A DNA stretch of 64,000 bases. Origin: Aphelenchoides besseyi. Its lineage: Eukaryota; Nematoda; Chromadorea; Rhabditida; Aphelenchoididae. Positions 1 to 14,300 of the stretch are shown here, in pieces. Below the pieces are notes generated by a model, which did not search any database, was not told the origin of the DNA, and worked only from the letters and a program-made list of their open reading frames with translations. The DNA lies in the NCBI GenBank assembly GCA_024699855.1, contig JAMPIQ010000001.1:3286001-3350000 (forward strand), written 5' to 3'. Position numbers and translations under genes: made by a program. Every line of letters begins with the position of its first letter. Positions within the stretch are counted from its first letter, which is position 1.

Positions 1-3000
1 CGGCAAACCTATAAATTGAAGTACTGCATCAATTCTTTTCGGTCACACAAACCCGGTCTCTCGTCAATGACCGTCCAAAACAAATGGAAAATGAAGAGAA
101 ATATCCACGAAAGATATCGAGACATTAACGCCATTGTGGTCAAAGAAAGAAGAACTTGTGAAACGCCAATTCCTTTGAAAGCTAAAACGAAGAGATCAAC
201 ACATGTGTTTCTTGTTTTTGCATACATGGACAGACATTGTAGAATGATTGAACTGTGGATCGTCCCGTTAACTGAAAACAAAACTTGTGATCATGTTATT
301 TGTGATGCAGATACTACGAATTAAGCGTCTCAACTAATTACCTGTCCTACTGAAAGTTCAAGAACAATTAAGGGCAACGCAACAACGAGAAGAGAAACTC
401 CGTAGGCAGAAAGGAATGCCACTGAAATAAAATAAACTGATTGTTGTTCTCATCGAATCGAATTACATCCTCCATTTTCGAAGACTAGTCGACCAAGATT
501 GAGAAAGTTTGTAGTTGCAAAAACATATGAGAGAGAAACAATCAGGAACTCGACTTTGAACGACCACAACTAAACTTCTGATTAATCATCGAGTAATCAG
601 CTTTAACCTACATCGCGAAACTCTTCGACAATCAATGATGACATTTTGAGATTCGACAGACTGCGCTCTTCAAACCACATTTCGTTGCCTGTCCACAGCG
701 TCGGTTATGCACAGCCGTGCATTTCACGATGAGAAATCACGTCCAATTCGTCGCTGAAATTCCATTATGAAAAACGGGTGCTACGTTCGTATAACCGCGA
801 CAATCAACAAGCCTTCGGGCAAAAAATCGCCGCCTGCCCATGAATCACAATCACCCTGTTTGGCGTACGGCTGTTGATTAATCAAAGTGAGTGGACCCAC
901 ACGCGTTTAGGACATCGAATGGGGGGCTATTAAGCACTTTGACATTCGAGAGACAACAGTGTGCTCAAATGATGCTAATCAAGAGAAAAACATTCGATCA
1001 AATGGAAAATCTTTGGGGTCTATCGAAACGTTGAAGACCTCCACTTCCATCGAAATGGAACGCAAATTAAAAGCGAAAGTAAATCAGTAGAATTAGGCAG
1101 CTAATCGACCATGAAATGCGCAATACAAAAACCGCTTACAACAAACGAAAAGAGCAATCATTCGATCGTTGGCTTAACATCACGTTCCACGCAAACCCGC
1201 CAACGACGTTCGATTGTGTTCACGCAGAATGCGCACTTCGTTGAGCTGCTTAACCGTCTTTTTGCATCGGAAGTCGTCGGGAATTAGAAGAGACCTGCGG
1301 CAGTGGATCGGGGGGCGGCGGTTTCTCGCTTGCCATCATCACGTTGCGCGAAACTTTTGTGCTGACCCCCGACTTTTGACCATCAAAAGTGGGAAAGGAT
1401 ATTTGCTTGCGCACCGGTCATCCCTCTTCAATTTCGCTCGTCTAAAACTTTTTGCGAAAGCCGACAGTCAAATTCGCTTAGCAACCATGAGTCTGTTTAC
1501 CGTAATCGACGCGAATCGGAAGCGTGAAATGAAGAGCGCCATCAGTCAAAAAACGCTCGAAAATTGACGTGCGAAAATTCGCGTTGAAGTCCCACGATTG
1601 CTCCAAAAATTCAATCGGGCTTCCGCCTCATCGACAAACACTATCGAATACTTTGGAAGAGTCAACAGGTAGAAAGAACCTCCGGGACCAGTCGAGCAAT
1701 TTGGTCGCTTGGTTCTCGCTCTTCAACGATCAAAAATGCCGCTTGTGGTTGACGAATTTGTTCGAGAGAAAAACGAAAAGCAGCAAGAGAAAAGACGTGT
1801 AAAATAAGACGGTAATTCCCTTCAAACCAAATTTGCAACCATCAGTCTCATTTGGCCGAAATCCAAACAAACGTTGAAGAGAAAAATCGTGGAGGGTCTT
1901 AGGCCACGGTTTGGGACTATTAGAGTTCTCTTCTTCCTAATCCTTGAAACAAGCGCCAGATCTGAGCGCGCGAGTTTGGCCTCACCAAATAGCCGGGACT
2001 CGTGTGCTCATTTTGGCCACTCGAGTCCGCAACCAAAATTGCATCCCAAATGTCCGTACCTTTTCGTTTTCTCTTCATTGCTCCCGCTTCGTGCATAATA
2101 ATTGTAACTGACGAACTGTGTCTCGATCCCGAATCTCATTCACGCGACTTTCACCTTTTCCGCTTGAAGAGAGGAGTTGTTTACGCTCAACGAGTTTCTA
2201 GTTAGTAAACCGAAAATTTGTAACTGCGCAACACCCATTCAAAATCGTAGTCCCGAATAGAAGCGAGCTAAAAATATAAACACGTGCGTTCATAACCACA
2301 AACAAGTAGACGGTCCATTGTGAGGGTCTTGGGTTTGAAGACCGAATCCAATTGAAAAAAGACAACGAGTGAAAGACGAGCACATAAAACCGCCCAATGT
2401 CCATTGCACTAATCATATATGCATGCTCAGTTCGTTCAACTAAGTTTCATCGTCTTCAAGATGTCCCTCACATAATATACGCTAGAATATGAAACGGTCT
2501 TCTTTTCTCGTTTTATTCCCCTCTTGCACAACACCCAAAAACGAGCATGTTGGAATGTAAGTAAATGTCGAACACCCTCAGTTGCTGACTAATGGACTTC
2601 GTTTCTGAAATACGAAGGTCGAGGGAAAGAAAGCGAAACTTTACAGACCGCAAAAGGAAACAAATTAACTTCGAAAATTGACCAAAAGGGCGGAGTCAAG
2701 AGTTGGGGATATTAAGTCCGCTGTTCGGCCGATGAGCTCGGATTGAAAGCGAGACGGGAGTTTGGATCGAGGCCAAACAACAAACAAACTCGTGGCGCGG
2801 CAGGGCGAATAATAAGTGCTCGAACTTGGAGGAAATTCCTGAGTCCGCTGGTCACCACACATCGAAGAAAGAGGAGCACTATAAGCGCAAAAGGCGGACC
2901 AACTGCTTTCGCGCGTATTTGTCCATCCTCGAGCTCTTGAAGTCGGCTTTTTGGCCGTAATGCAAATTAACTTTCCAATTGTGTTATGTCCATTTTTTAA

Positions 3001-3353
3001 CACTTTCAATGGGCTTTACGACGACCTGAATGGGCGAATATGGATACTTCGCAAACTGTTGATTACATTAGCAATATGCGTATTCAATTTCTGAGATTCA
3101 ATTGTTCTGCGAACTTAATTTCGACTGCGTCATCCTCTCAATCTAATTCTATTCAAGTGCAAATTGAATTAATTGCCTCACAATAAAGACGAAGAGCCGA
3201 AAATTCTTCAAGTATAAACAGTGGGCGAACATTTTCACACTTCGCAACTAAACACTCACAAAAGAGCCACCTAAACGTTGCGAATAAACAACCGATGTGC
3301 ATCATAAAAATGTAAATTCATGGCAAAAATAGCAACCTAAGTAACAACAGGAA
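1..3353. other. gene-poor left end
   Basis: I could not support a gene here. Open frames on both strands are short (about 115 codons at most), show no recognisable domain, and do not join through plausible splice sites. The 102-codon frame near 16-324 and its antisense partner may be chance or part of a gene outside the window. The stretch is presumably intergenic, including the 3' flank of the MTERF4-like gene that ends at 3354. Confidence 0.5.
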
Positions 3354-4586
3354 TCAAAGCTCGTGGTCTTCAACTTCGGCAGCTTTTTTCAAACGACGTT
3401 CAAAAGCTTTGCGAAGCGACGGTTTAACCTTTTCGTACGGTTGATCTTTGTCCTCGAGAGCAGCTTGTTTATCGTAAAGTGCTCGAAAGACCGTCCATTC
3501 CTCGGGACTAACTTCGGCCACTTGAATTGCAAACGTTTGATCGTCAGTATCTGTGATCCGATAACACGGCGGATTATCCTAAAGTTCACTGGTCAAAATG
3601 AATTTGCAAAACGATCACTTGCCTTTTGGATTTGTGGTTTTTTCGGATCCGGAGTCACATATTTTCCAGTTTTGAGCAGAAATTTATGTCGCATCATAAG
3701 TTCATCGAGCGTCATATCCACCCAATTTATCGCATATGATAGTTCGTTTGGTTCAATACCCATGTGAAAGTACACGTATTCGTATTTCTGCTCCATTTCT
3801 TCAAACGGTTTCAAGACCAAATGTGGGACATTCTTCATTAAACGAACTATCTGAACGTTGCAATCAGTTTCATCACAAGTCAATGCCTTACATCTTTTTG
3901 TGAAAAGAAACTGCTAATATTCTCAAGTCCCATTTCAATTTTTGCTGGAGTAGAAGCGTAGAGAATTGCGGGACATTGACGAACGATTCGTCCCAATTGA
4001 GATCCGGTAACGATTCCACGTCCCGTGAAAACTTCGATTCGATCGGAAATTCCCTTTCGACCAACTTGCAACAATTCTTTGCTGTTCCTATAAACCGATC
4101 TCTGAGCGGAGCATTTCTTTTCTGGACACTTACTCTGAAAACAATCGAAGAGCACTTTCAAATGTGAATGAACAAGCATCGACCATCAGATTCAGAATCT
4201 CCATACAACGTTGACCATTGATAGCAAACGTTTGCAACAATTCGGGACTGTTAATCAGCGCATCCCTCAAGTACTCTATCAAAACGCCTAAACACAAGAA
4301 CGTAAATGTAATCACTCTTATAAAGCCCACCTTCTTGAACCAAGTATTGCATCGGCTTCAAAATGTGATTGATGGCATCCGAATCGGCAAACGGCAGAAT
4401 AAAACGTCTTCCTTTTTGTTCGTGTTCTTTCAACACATCACGCAAGAAATCAACGTCTGGACATGTGTTAGCGGTACTCTGAGCAGCATGTTGACAGTAA
4501 AATTGTGATCCAATTGCGAATCGTCTTGTACCAACCAAATGACGCGAAATCGGCCTCCAACTTCGGTTGACTAATCGAAAGTTCAT
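3354..4586 (-). CDS. MTERF4: mitochondrial transcription termination factor, MTERF4-like
   Basis: Five exons are read on the minus strand from ATG at 4586 to TGA at 3354, separated by introns of about 43-48 nt. The protein has helical mTERF-type repeats (for example GRIVRQCPAILYA and LMKNVPHLVLKPFEE) followed by the tail typical of MTERF4: KYEYVYFHMGI, then RHKFLLKTGKYVTPDPKKPQ and a segment with an acidic/basic end. In animals MTERF4 acts in the mitochondrial matrix, where it brings the rRNA methyltransferase NSUN4 to the large ribosomal subunit. The first intron uses AAG|GTGGGC; the last appears to be a GC-AG intron (AAG|GCAAGT...TTTAG). It lies 191 bp downstream of MANEA on the same strand. 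Another mTERF paralogue is possible but the C-terminal pattern favours MTERF4. Confidence 0.8.
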
Positions 4587-4682
4587 TTCGACTTAAATCG
4601 CAAACTTCGAACAATTTCAACTGCTATTCATGTATCTGATATGAAACAGTTTCAATTAAAAACGAAATCAAAGAAAAATCTG

Positions 4683-4688
4683 TTTATT
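4683..4688 (-). terminator. poly(A) signal of MANEA
   Basis: AATAAA on the minus strand, about 90 nt past the MANEA stop and about 100 nt before the MTERF4-like start. It fits a short 3' UTR between two closely spaced same-strand genes. Confidence 0.5.
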
Positions 4689-4777
4689 TGAGTATCAGTA
4701 ACAACCGTAGCACCCGCGACACTGAAAATTTTGTATTAAAAAACTGGCGGTTAATTGAAATATGCATTGACGTTTAA

Positions 4778-6441
4778 TCAAACTATCTGAGCAATGTTCT
4801 TCGGAATGTTTGCATGATGAGGAACAAAGTACATTTGGATCATGTCATGCGTAAGCTGTAAATATTCTTCTGGACCGTTGCTGTAAAATTGATAGACATT
4901 TGCGCTCTCGTTGTCACTCGTGAATTTGACTGCCGGTTCGATTTGAGTGCCTTCATGCCACTCGTTGAAACTGGTAATCGAAATTAAATCGGGCTAAAAA
5001 CGAAAATGAAAGACTCTCAAAACAAATTGAATACCTTGGCTGAATGTGCCGCTTCGAAGTGCTCTTTATAGTAAGAACCATTTTCACGAGAACGTGTGTT
5101 TACTCGATTCCACGGGCGAACTGGAGAGTCGTCGTAACCTAAAGCAATTGGAATACAAGGCATCAACGCTTTCTTACCAGGTCCAATGGATGGAACAAAC
5201 AACAAGTCGCGTTCGGCACACATCTTCGAGAGTGTGGACCAGTTGTTCATCGAAGATGCTTCAGTGAAACCATCAGCAGCAAAATACGTGTAAACGCCAT
5301 CGAATCCAGAACTGTGAAAACTGTCAACTTCGTTCAATTTCAAAATCAATCCTAAAATTTGGAGTAGTAAGCATAAATTAAACAGCAACATACCAATAAG
5401 CAAAGAATCGATTTCCGTGTTTCGAATCGAAGCTGAACCGTTGACTGTTGAGATCGTGGTCCATTCATCGTTTGGAATCTTGTAGGAATCGTAGATATAA
5501 AACAACGGCAACGGATTTTCCGTCTTCTTCTTCGCGAACACAGTCCGATAAAAAGCGGGATGCGTGCCGTAGTTTTTGATCACGTACTCAATGTCATCAC
5601 GAACCGATGCAGCTGTTCGTTCTTCGTATGGCTCGAGATGGAAGGTAACTTTCAGTTTGTACTTCTCAGCAGCATTCAACAAGGCGGGAATAAGAGAGTC
5701 CCATGGATGACCTAAAAGTTGCCAGATATTGTAAATCACAATCATCTAATACCCTGCTCATCGGCTTTGCCAGCGGGATACCATGACACAGAAACGACGT
5801 CAACTCCTGCAGCTGAAATCGACTTAAAATGTCGATCAATAACCGCCGGATTTCGACTCGAATAAGCGCCAAGAGCGGGATAGAAAATTGAAGCCAAGTC
5901 ATTAGGTGGATTATGAGCTCTGGGTCGTAGTTTACTCGTAGGTGATGGTTTCAAGACAGGATGATTCCAGTGATAATAACGTCCATTGTCGAATTCGGGA
6001 TTTCCATACCTGCAAAGTCACAGCTTTCCATTTCATTTAAACAACTAAACCAACCATGGATAGTAGAAGATGTGAACAGAAGCCAAATGAGAGCTCTGCA
6101 AATAGACGAATGAAATAAAAACTAAACGAGCAACTCACTTGTTGAACATTGCTACCCGAATCGACGGTTGTTGCAATTTTCGATGTCATTGGTAATTCGT
6201 TATTTTTCTTGATTGAATCGACTTCATTATTTTGCTCTTTTTCCAACTTCTCGACTTTCGCGTCATAGACAACACGTTTGGCATGTGATCTCATCTGAAA
6301 ATACGAACCTGTTTCACACTTACAAATAAATCCAATCACCTCATCTTCGTCTCCGGTGCGCATCATGAATAAAACGCCGACTAACATCGTGCCGGCCAAT
6401 GAGGCAAGAATAAACAGTTTGAGCACATGCATGGGATTCAT
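4778..6441 (-). CDS. MANEA: glycoprotein endo-alpha-1,2-mannosidase (GH99)
   Basis: Read from ATG at 6441 to TGA at 4778 in several exons. The N-terminus (MNPMHVLKLFILASLAGTML...) is a short cytosolic tail followed by a signal anchor, as in type II Golgi enzymes, then a charged stem. The catalytic part carries GH99 signatures: SWYPAGKADEQG, a stretch HPWDSLIPALLNAAEKYKLK leading to TFHLEPYEER, FYIYDSYKI, FDGVYTYFAADGFTEAS, and the near-terminal SFNEWHEGTQIEPA. The family trims glucosylated mannose from N-glycans in the Golgi, bypassing ER glucosidases. The first intron (45 nt, near 6297-6341) is free of stops and in frame, so retention would add 15 residues. An acceptor-like CAG at 6449-6451 lies 7 nt before the ATG. 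The gene is divergent from SNAPC1. Confidence 0.92.
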
Positions 6442-6791
6442 CTTAGCGCTGAATGAAAGCGAAAACTAAGCGTAAACAAAAACTAAAAATGAAAGAAAAT
6501 TCTAAATCAGATAAAAACGAGTTATAAGAATGCGACTACCTGAAAATGGCGATTAACTTCTCTGTTTAGTCGAAAAGTTTGTAGTGTATGAAGCTGAATC
6601 AACAATTACATAGTGAATTTGTCACTCAAAACGCTTGCAAAAGGGATTCGACGACGATCTGTAGTGTTGGATGAGCAAACGGGAAGTAAAATGGGAAAAA
6701 TTGACAGGTCGAAATGTCACAAATCGAGTGGTCAAGAGGCGCATCTATTTCGTTTTTGTGTTCGACTTAAGGTTTGCAGTAATCGTCTACA
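6442..6791. promoter_or_regulatory. divergent promoter region, MANEA / SNAPC1
   Basis: About 350 bp separates the two divergent start codons and must hold both promoters. I see no clear TATA box. Acceptor-like CAG triplets sit 7 nt upstream of the MANEA ATG (6449-6451) and 12 nt upstream of the SNAPC1 ATG (6777-6779), consistent with trans-splicing or 5' UTR introns. A 77-codon frame at 6613-6846 overlaps the SNAPC1 start in another frame and is probably not coding. Confidence 0.4.
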
Positions 6792-7876
6792 ATGTCTCGG
6801 TCGGCTGCTCGACCTGGAAGTAGTGGAACCCAGAAAAGAAAGTTGAAACAAGATCAACGGTTTTCAGTTGAACGAAATAGCGAACAGGTAAAATCGCATT
6901 TCGATTTTATTTATTCTTTTAGTTGACTATTGCTGCTCTAATTAGCGATGTTGAGACGTTGTTGAAGAAGTTTCAAGAGACAAGCAGCGTCAGTTTCTTT
7001 GAGTTTGCACAGATTTTCATTAATCTCGAATTCCCAACCATTTTTCTCGGTCGCTATTCGATGGCTGAACTTGTCGAAGTGAGTTCCGGCTTGATGATAA
7101 GCGTTAGTTTTTGTTTTCTAGTTTAGTGAACTCATTCTCTCCTACTCTTCAAGTTTCATGTTCTCCGGTACTGAGACGATCGAACCACCGCCTTCGTTTA
7201 TTGCTGGTGATGTGGTTGTTGAAACACAAAAGTTGACGATCACTCGAAAAGTCCGACCACTTAAAGTAGGTGATTTGGATTTGTTATTAAGAACATTGGT
7301 TTTAGGAGCGAGTGTTCGGCGTCTACCTAACTTACTGTCTGTTTTTTACTCAACCTCAGAATCATGCCGCGAATGTGAAGTTGTCTGTGAAACAAATGGG
7401 CGAACTGCGGAGATTTTGCAAAGAAGAACTTCTAAGAGATCAATGCAATGAAGCGTTGTTCTGCATCAGCCGTTTGTTGAATGTGCACGCGTTTATGGTT
7501 ATTCCATTCGAAAAAGAGGTAATGTCTCATTGAGTTGTTGCATTGTAAAGTACAAATTGCAGTTTAATCCACTTCTTGCACGTCGTTTTAATGTCGCTGA
7601 TCTAACCATTGACAACGCCGAACTCACGGAGCCTAGTTCCGAGATGTCGTTTTTGAATTCCGTTGAAAAGGATTACACTTTAATGGTAGGTCGATAATCG
7701 CTTCCTCATTCCCATTGTCTTTATAGCAAATCGATTTGATGCACAAACGATACGTCGATGAAAAGAATCGAATCAAATTGCCCGATGGATTGGAACTAGT
7801 TGATGAAAGCTTATTGACTTCGATCTCGTCCATTGTCTCAAGAACAGAACGGGAGTTGAGGTCCGTACTCAAGTAA
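6792..7876 (+). CDS. SNAPC1: snRNA-activating protein complex subunit 1 (SNAP43-like)
   Basis: ATG at 6792 opens a basic N-terminus (MSRSAARPGSSGTQKRK), and the reading continues through about six exons with 40-50 nt introns to TAA at 7874-7876, giving roughly 320 residues. The conserved SNAPC1 segment is visible: VETLLKKFQETSSVSFFEFA, FPTIFLGRYSMAEL, then GVYLTYCLFFTQPQNHAANV and LSVKQMGELRRF. SNAPc binds the proximal sequence element of snRNA promoters and recruits RNA polymerase II or III; SNAPC1 bridges the other core subunits. The length is close to human SNAPC1 (about 370). The terminal exon ending ...ELRSVLK is the least certain. It shares an upstream region with MANEA and converges on DIP2. 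Confidence 0.75.
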
Positions 7877-8347
7877 TCACTCATTTTTCCCTTACACTCC
7901 ATGGATATTTCAATGTTTTCGATTTTGATTGAACTCAAATGAACTCGTTTTCATTGACAAAAAAGACCGATTTAATCTCCAACAAAATAAATTAGCACAA
8001 ACAATAAATTACAACAGCTGTACACAATGAAGTTCCCGTTTGACTGAAGGCGGGATGGCAAATGGAACGGACGACCGTATTGTGATGTCCGATCCGGAAT
8101 TCGAATGCAAAAACAAAATGCAAGAAGTGTGTGAGAAGGTGATGGCAAAAAGGCAAAAATGCGAAATACTCGAACGACGCTGAGATTCGTGCTTATTAGT
8201 ACAAAGGGCAAATGAAATACGTGAGTTGGACCGGCAATGTTATTAAACTGAATAGGTTCTTTTTGATTAGCTGAAAAGACTTGGAAAAAATCTACTTGAA
8301 ACGCCTCTGCTTCTAAATCTCGGCTAACTATCTCAATAAAAGGGGGT
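7877..8347. other. intergenic, convergent SNAPC1 / DIP2
   Basis: This holds the 3' ends of two convergent genes. AATAAA motifs on the plus strand near 7986 and 8002 could serve SNAPC1. No coding frame with recognisable content was seen; the minus-strand open frame at 7972-8430 overlaps the DIP2 terminus in another frame. Confidence 0.45.
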
Positions 8348-11300
8348 CTACATGTTATAGGCTGTGAATACAGGATCGAGTTGGTCTTTGATGAACGAAT
8401 CACGAAGATGCATTCGCTGCTTTTCACCACGCGAAGAAATGGGGATTGTGTTCGGATCGATAATCATAACAACACCGACAATTAACTGCTGTTCCTCAAG
8501 AACGGCCGACGTGATGGCGGGAACCAAATCGAGGGCTTCGTTCTCTGGCGCATCGGTCTCAGCACACACAACCAACAAGTGAGTCCAAGTGAAAACACAA
8601 CTAATATCAACGAAATTATTTGTATTGTTCATCTATTAGCTTACCTTTCCAAAATTCGTTTGTGTGATCGTTGCACCGTCATTTCAATGTCGACTGGATG
8701 GTATCTCATTCCACGCAACATAATCGATTCGTCCAATGAACCAACAACAAAAAGTGATTGTTGTATATCTAAAGATTCAAAGTCAATTTAATTTACATGT
8801 TATTCTTATACCTCCTTCTGCAACGGCTCCTGAGGTTTCTCGTAGAAAGCCAAGGAAACCAGTTCGAGCGAACACTCGATCCGTATCACCAATAGCCAAA
8901 CGTGCGTTAAAATGATCTGTATGAAGGTGTGTTTCTTCAGCAAAAAGTGAGTAATAGCCTTCAGCATTGTGTTTGGAATGAACCCAAATTTCACCCAATC
9001 GCGAATCAGCTACTGGAGCTTTCGTGTCTGTGTTTGCAATTACAACCTCTACGCCCGGAAGAATTGTACCACATGCGACCAATGGAATGCTTCCCGGAGC
9101 TCCTCTTTGTACCTAGAACAAATAGTTGTTTTGAATTGATGTTGTTAATCGTAATTACCAATGCAATTCGATCATTTCGTAGAGCTCGTGAATCAACGTA
9201 AACAATCGGAGGATCAGGCGAAGCAGCTCCTTGCAAGCAAATAGCGCAATTGACGCGTGAGCCGAAAGACGTTGAGACTGCACGAGAGCTTAGATTCAAC
9301 GGTACGAACAGTTTAGTGAACGTCTTGCAAAGTTGAAGACGTGGACGCTCTTCACTAACAGCCACACAACTTCGTAGACACGACAAATTGATTCCTCGTT
9401 CTTTCAGTGCAAGAACTTGGTTTGCTAGTTGACGAACACAAATATTCATAATCGGATAGGAGAAAAAGGCATCTCGAACTGCAATTACATGTCCCTATCT
9501 TTGCTCTAATATCGCGACTTACTGTTATTTTGGGAAATTGCGGTAAAGAAAAGTGTCGGGTTTGTTTCCATTTCAACAGGCGGAATCAAAGTGAATTGGC
9601 AACCCGAGTACACGCTTAAACAGTTTTGTTTAGTTCTCATTAAACTGTAAATAACCGACCTTGCAAGTGTCCAGAGTGTGAATCCAAGACCGGAATATGG
9701 ATCCAAACAACAAACCGCTTGACGACTTGGATACAATTCACAAGCAATTTTGATCGATTTGGTAGCCACTCCTTCATGCGTTATTACAACTCCAGCAAGT
9801 TGGCCTGTGGTACTAACGGCAAAGTCCAAATAACATGTGTCCGTTGGTTTCCGAGCCGAGTGAACTTGTGTGTCAACGGTTTGATTTCGACGTCGTGCAA
9901 CCGAAGAGGACGGAATGTCGGTGATGTCAATTAGAACTGGCCAAGATTTGGAGTTTAATCGATGAGATGCTTCTTTGCTTTTCATCAATTTAATCAATGA
10001 AGCTGTGGACAAAACAGCAACGGATTTCGAAACATCAACTAACATTCGAATAGTAATCAACGAATTCTGAAGACTATGCACTGATGGAGCACGAATACAC
10101 ACCGGAACAAGACCAACGGAAAGACATCCTAATAAAATCGAAAATTATCGAATGGTAAACGAGACAATGACATACCAAAAAAGCCAGCAATTAAATCGAG
10201 ACCTGGTGAAAAGATCAATGCAACGTGATCTGCAACCGATAAATGTCCTTTTTCCAAAAGCAATGCTCCAATTCGTTCAGCTTTCTTCCACAGTTGACTA
10301 CAAGTCAACGTTTCCTCTGTTCCACGTGCATTTAATAGACGATAAAGAATGTGATCGGGAGTTTGCTGAGCGCGCAACTTTAGAACATCGGCCAAATAAA
10401 TCACGTCATCTGGATTCTGAGGTAATGGACGACCAAACGCATTTGCAATTTTAGCTCCCTGAACAAAATAAAAAGTATTGGGTTTTCTTTTAGTCAACTC
10501 ACTTGCACTAACAAACCGACGTGCATTGCTGCTGGACCAACATCGTTTCGTTGTTCTGTTCGTGGTTTCGGCAGGTTGATAACACAAGACTGTGGAGCCA
10601 TAAGCAAGGTTGTTGGATGTAGACGACCTTCTAGAAAACGTTGACGAACTTCCGAAACATAGATTCCGCCCAGTGATGCTTTGGGCAAGTGATTTTGAGA
10701 GACTAATGCAATGCAATAAACACCAACCTAAAAAATAGTTAAATAAAACGATACGCTTATTTTACTTACTTGATGAATCGAATCAATGGCCGCTAAGACC
10801 TTCGCCATCCAGTTGAACGATTGTTCTTCGGTTGAATCGTTTTTCTGCTCGGCGACAAGACAAACTCGTTCATCTTTCAAAACATTAACGGAAAAAACGG
10901 CAATTCGTCCACGATAAACAAAACGCATCGGTTCAACAGCCAATGTAGTTGCGATCAAATCGTCGGCACTGTAATAACGACCCTAAAATTCAATCGTCGT
11001 AATAGAAGTTGAAACAGAATGTTACCGATACGCAAAGCGTATTCGTTTTGTTTCCAATAACAAAAACCAAACCACAAGGACCAAGAAAACCGATGAGTCC
11101 ACTGCGAACATATTTTACTGATCCCAAAGTTTGACCATCTGGTGATAGAGGGCTGAGATCGAAGGTCTGAGCAGTCAGTCCACGTAGTCCAAAATAACTC
11201 AATGCAGTCGATGGAGCGTGAAGACAAATCTGATAATTTCAATGTGTTTTGATAGCAAAACATTGTAAACATACTTCTCCAATCTCGTCGGTCTTACACA

Positions 11301-14300
11301 ACTTCGGTTCGTTCATTTTCAAAACCACAGCCATTGCTCCGGGAAGAACTTTTCCAGAATCCTGATATAATTATTCTAGTGTATAACAACAAACCAAAAC
11401 TTACTTGTACGGCCAACGAGTTCAACGACATCTCATTGTTCACGCGAACGACACAATGAGAAAGAGCGTTGAGATTCAGGATTCCTCTTCCGGAGCTTGT
11501 AGAACTTGTTACACCTGGTCGACGTATCGACAACGTTAACGTTTGAGAAGAACCAGCAGTTGGACCTGAAAACACAAATTTGCTGTATAAAAAAAGGAAT
11601 CTCAATCGATAACAATCGAATAATCTAACATACATAAAACAGCCGGGGACAAGCCATGACGTTGAAAAGCAGCAACAAATTGGTCGATCGAAGAAAGTGA
11701 CCAGGGATTGGATCCATCCGAGACAACAATCGCGTGAATCGACTCCAATCGTAGGTTCTGATTGCGACTTGCCATCAAAGACCAATGCAAATCACGAGAT
11801 TTCAAAACAACAACAGAACTTTGGATCGTTTTGTTTGTTGAAATTAACGTTAACCATGAAGTCGGGTCAATTTTCATAACCGAGTAAGGAACAAAAAATA
11901 CTCGCATTCCAGCGTAAATTGCCTGAAACACCGATATAAGCTATTCAGTGATTTGCCTGCTTACCGCAGTGACTGCATGCCACAATCCAAACTCCTTCTT
12001 CCAATCAACTACGCAAACCATCGCTTGGCCTTCTTTGTATGACATCGCTGAACAAAGTGCTTTGGCGTGTATTATCATGCCTTCTCGAGAAACGCAGACG
12101 CCTTTGATTGTTCCGTCTGAGTCCGTAGAGTATTCAATGTATGCGGTTTCTGTCGATGCTAATTTCGGAAAAGCGAAATCTTTAGACGGTTTTGATAGTT
12201 TTTTGTCGGTTGTAATCCAATGCATACGTGGCCATCCCTTAAAATCGGCAACATCGTTCGATCCATGACGTATCGGTGCTACGGAAGTTCCACTGTGACC
12301 AATGCTCGTCGATGATCCGGTAGGTGAACCTAAGTCCGCTGATCCGCCAGATCCCGTCGTTGTAACGTTAAAAGTTCCGTGAGTTGTCACTATATGCGAA
12401 GTTGAATTGGTCGTATGTCCACATTTAGGAAGTCCTTTAATGCACGTTTCTGTCGTCAATGCAACACGGCAATTCAACGAGCCGAGCAAAAATCCAAATT
12501 GCTGAAGTCCAGCATCCTAAATTTCTACTTCAAATCGATTGGTTAGAGGGCTACAGACTCTTTTGCTTGTTGGAACTTCGATGGGTACGGGAATCACGCC
12601 AGCAAGCAAACAACCTAAAATAAGTTGTTTCTAAACTCTTTGTAGAATTGACTCACCATAAAATGCGGTCATAAACGCCAAAGGTTCAGTGTTTGGATAA
12701 ATCAAAGCCACACAATCAGTGGGTCGAATCAACGGCACTTTTTCTTTTCCACCACCATGAATCAGTACAGTTGTTTGTTTTGTGAGCAAAAGGTGTGCGA
12801 TTTTCATGGCCCGAGAGTAAAGTTTTCCTGAACAATAGTTCGTATAAAATTACATCGACGACACTAACCGTAAGTCAATGAATCGCCAATACGACCATTC
12901 TGTCCAATTATTGATCCAACATGTGCTTTGGGTTGAGATTCTGCATGTTTTTGAAGAATCATGTTGACAGTCGGTTGTGAGCCACCGGTTTGAAAATCGG
13001 CTGAAATTTCACCACGAACAGGTGTAATCAACGGACCTTCAGGTCGTGGAGCGTTCGGATCTACGGCCTTAGCCATGGCTTCTAATTCCTCGTCTTCGTC
13101 ACGATAGAAGTCGTTGATTTGACGTTGACGTGGCCTCTGTAAAATTTGATTTCGTAAAACAAGTTGAGAGTGAATTTGATCCAAATTTTCTATTTTTTCC
13201 AGAATCGTTGTTCTTTTGCGAGCTCCAATACGCAGCTGTCGAAGTTCTTCGAAATTGCGCAACTTCTGTTGAACTCCTTCTAATCCAACTGTCTTCTCTT
13301 CGGTCTGATCGGCTTTCGAATTCGTTCTTTCAACTGAGCCGCCAAATGAACGATTCTCGACTTGATTCAAAGAAATCAATGGTTCAGACGTGATTTTCCT
13401 ATACGCTTTGGTAGAAGTCGACATAACTTTCGGTGTAAAACTCGTTGATTTGACGCTAATCGGCGAGAATTCGTGTTTCCTGTTCATCATAACCATAGCT
13501 GATCTTCCGTTCAAACTCAAATGCAAATCAGAGTTGACAATACGATCATTGAGTTGAAGGCTTGTACTCATATTCGAATTCGGAAGATTCAGTTGACGAC
13601 GCTGAGAAGTCGATCGAGACCGTGAATCGATGTTTACCGTCAATTTTGATCGTTGTTTCTTATCAGATGACAGTGGTGGACGCTGATCAGAGTAAGCAGC
13701 TGTGATACGATTAACAGCAGTACATGACCGCGATTGACGTTGGTTTTTAAGGCCGGTGAGTCGATTATTAACCGGATGGGATTTAAGGACACCAACTGCA
13801 TTTCGGGAAGAAGAATGAAGCCGATGAGAAGACGGGAATACCAAAGCAGAGCTGTTAATTGCCGACTTTTCTGAGCAAAAATGCAAAATAGGAGAATACG
13901 GATCTGACGAATGGGTCAACATGACGACTAGCAAACCACCACTATCAACCAACTGTTGTAGTTAATTAATCAGCAGCATGCGATCAAAACGTACAAATTG
14001 ATTAAACAAACGTAAAGGTCGTAAAATGAGCAGACAAAATGGTTTGAAGAATAATGATCATGATTGAAAGGAAGCAGCTGATTGACTGCAAAAATCCGAA
14101 ACGGAAGAGTTTTCCGCGATTTCCCCGACAGATCGAACAGTTGTTCGCGGCATGACAACTCAATTAGAAGAACAGAGCTACGGAAAATGAATATTACGTT
14201 GGATGTTTACGAGGTGAGAAATTCGTCACACAAACCGACGAAGAAAGATGAGACGTGGTGAACGGTAAAAGTTCAAAAAATGAATTTGAGTGCAAAGAAA

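Noticed and set aside
2665..3009. 114-codon minus-strand frame near the left end
   Set aside because: Overlaps an open plus-strand frame in the same bases, with low-order sequence and no splice context.
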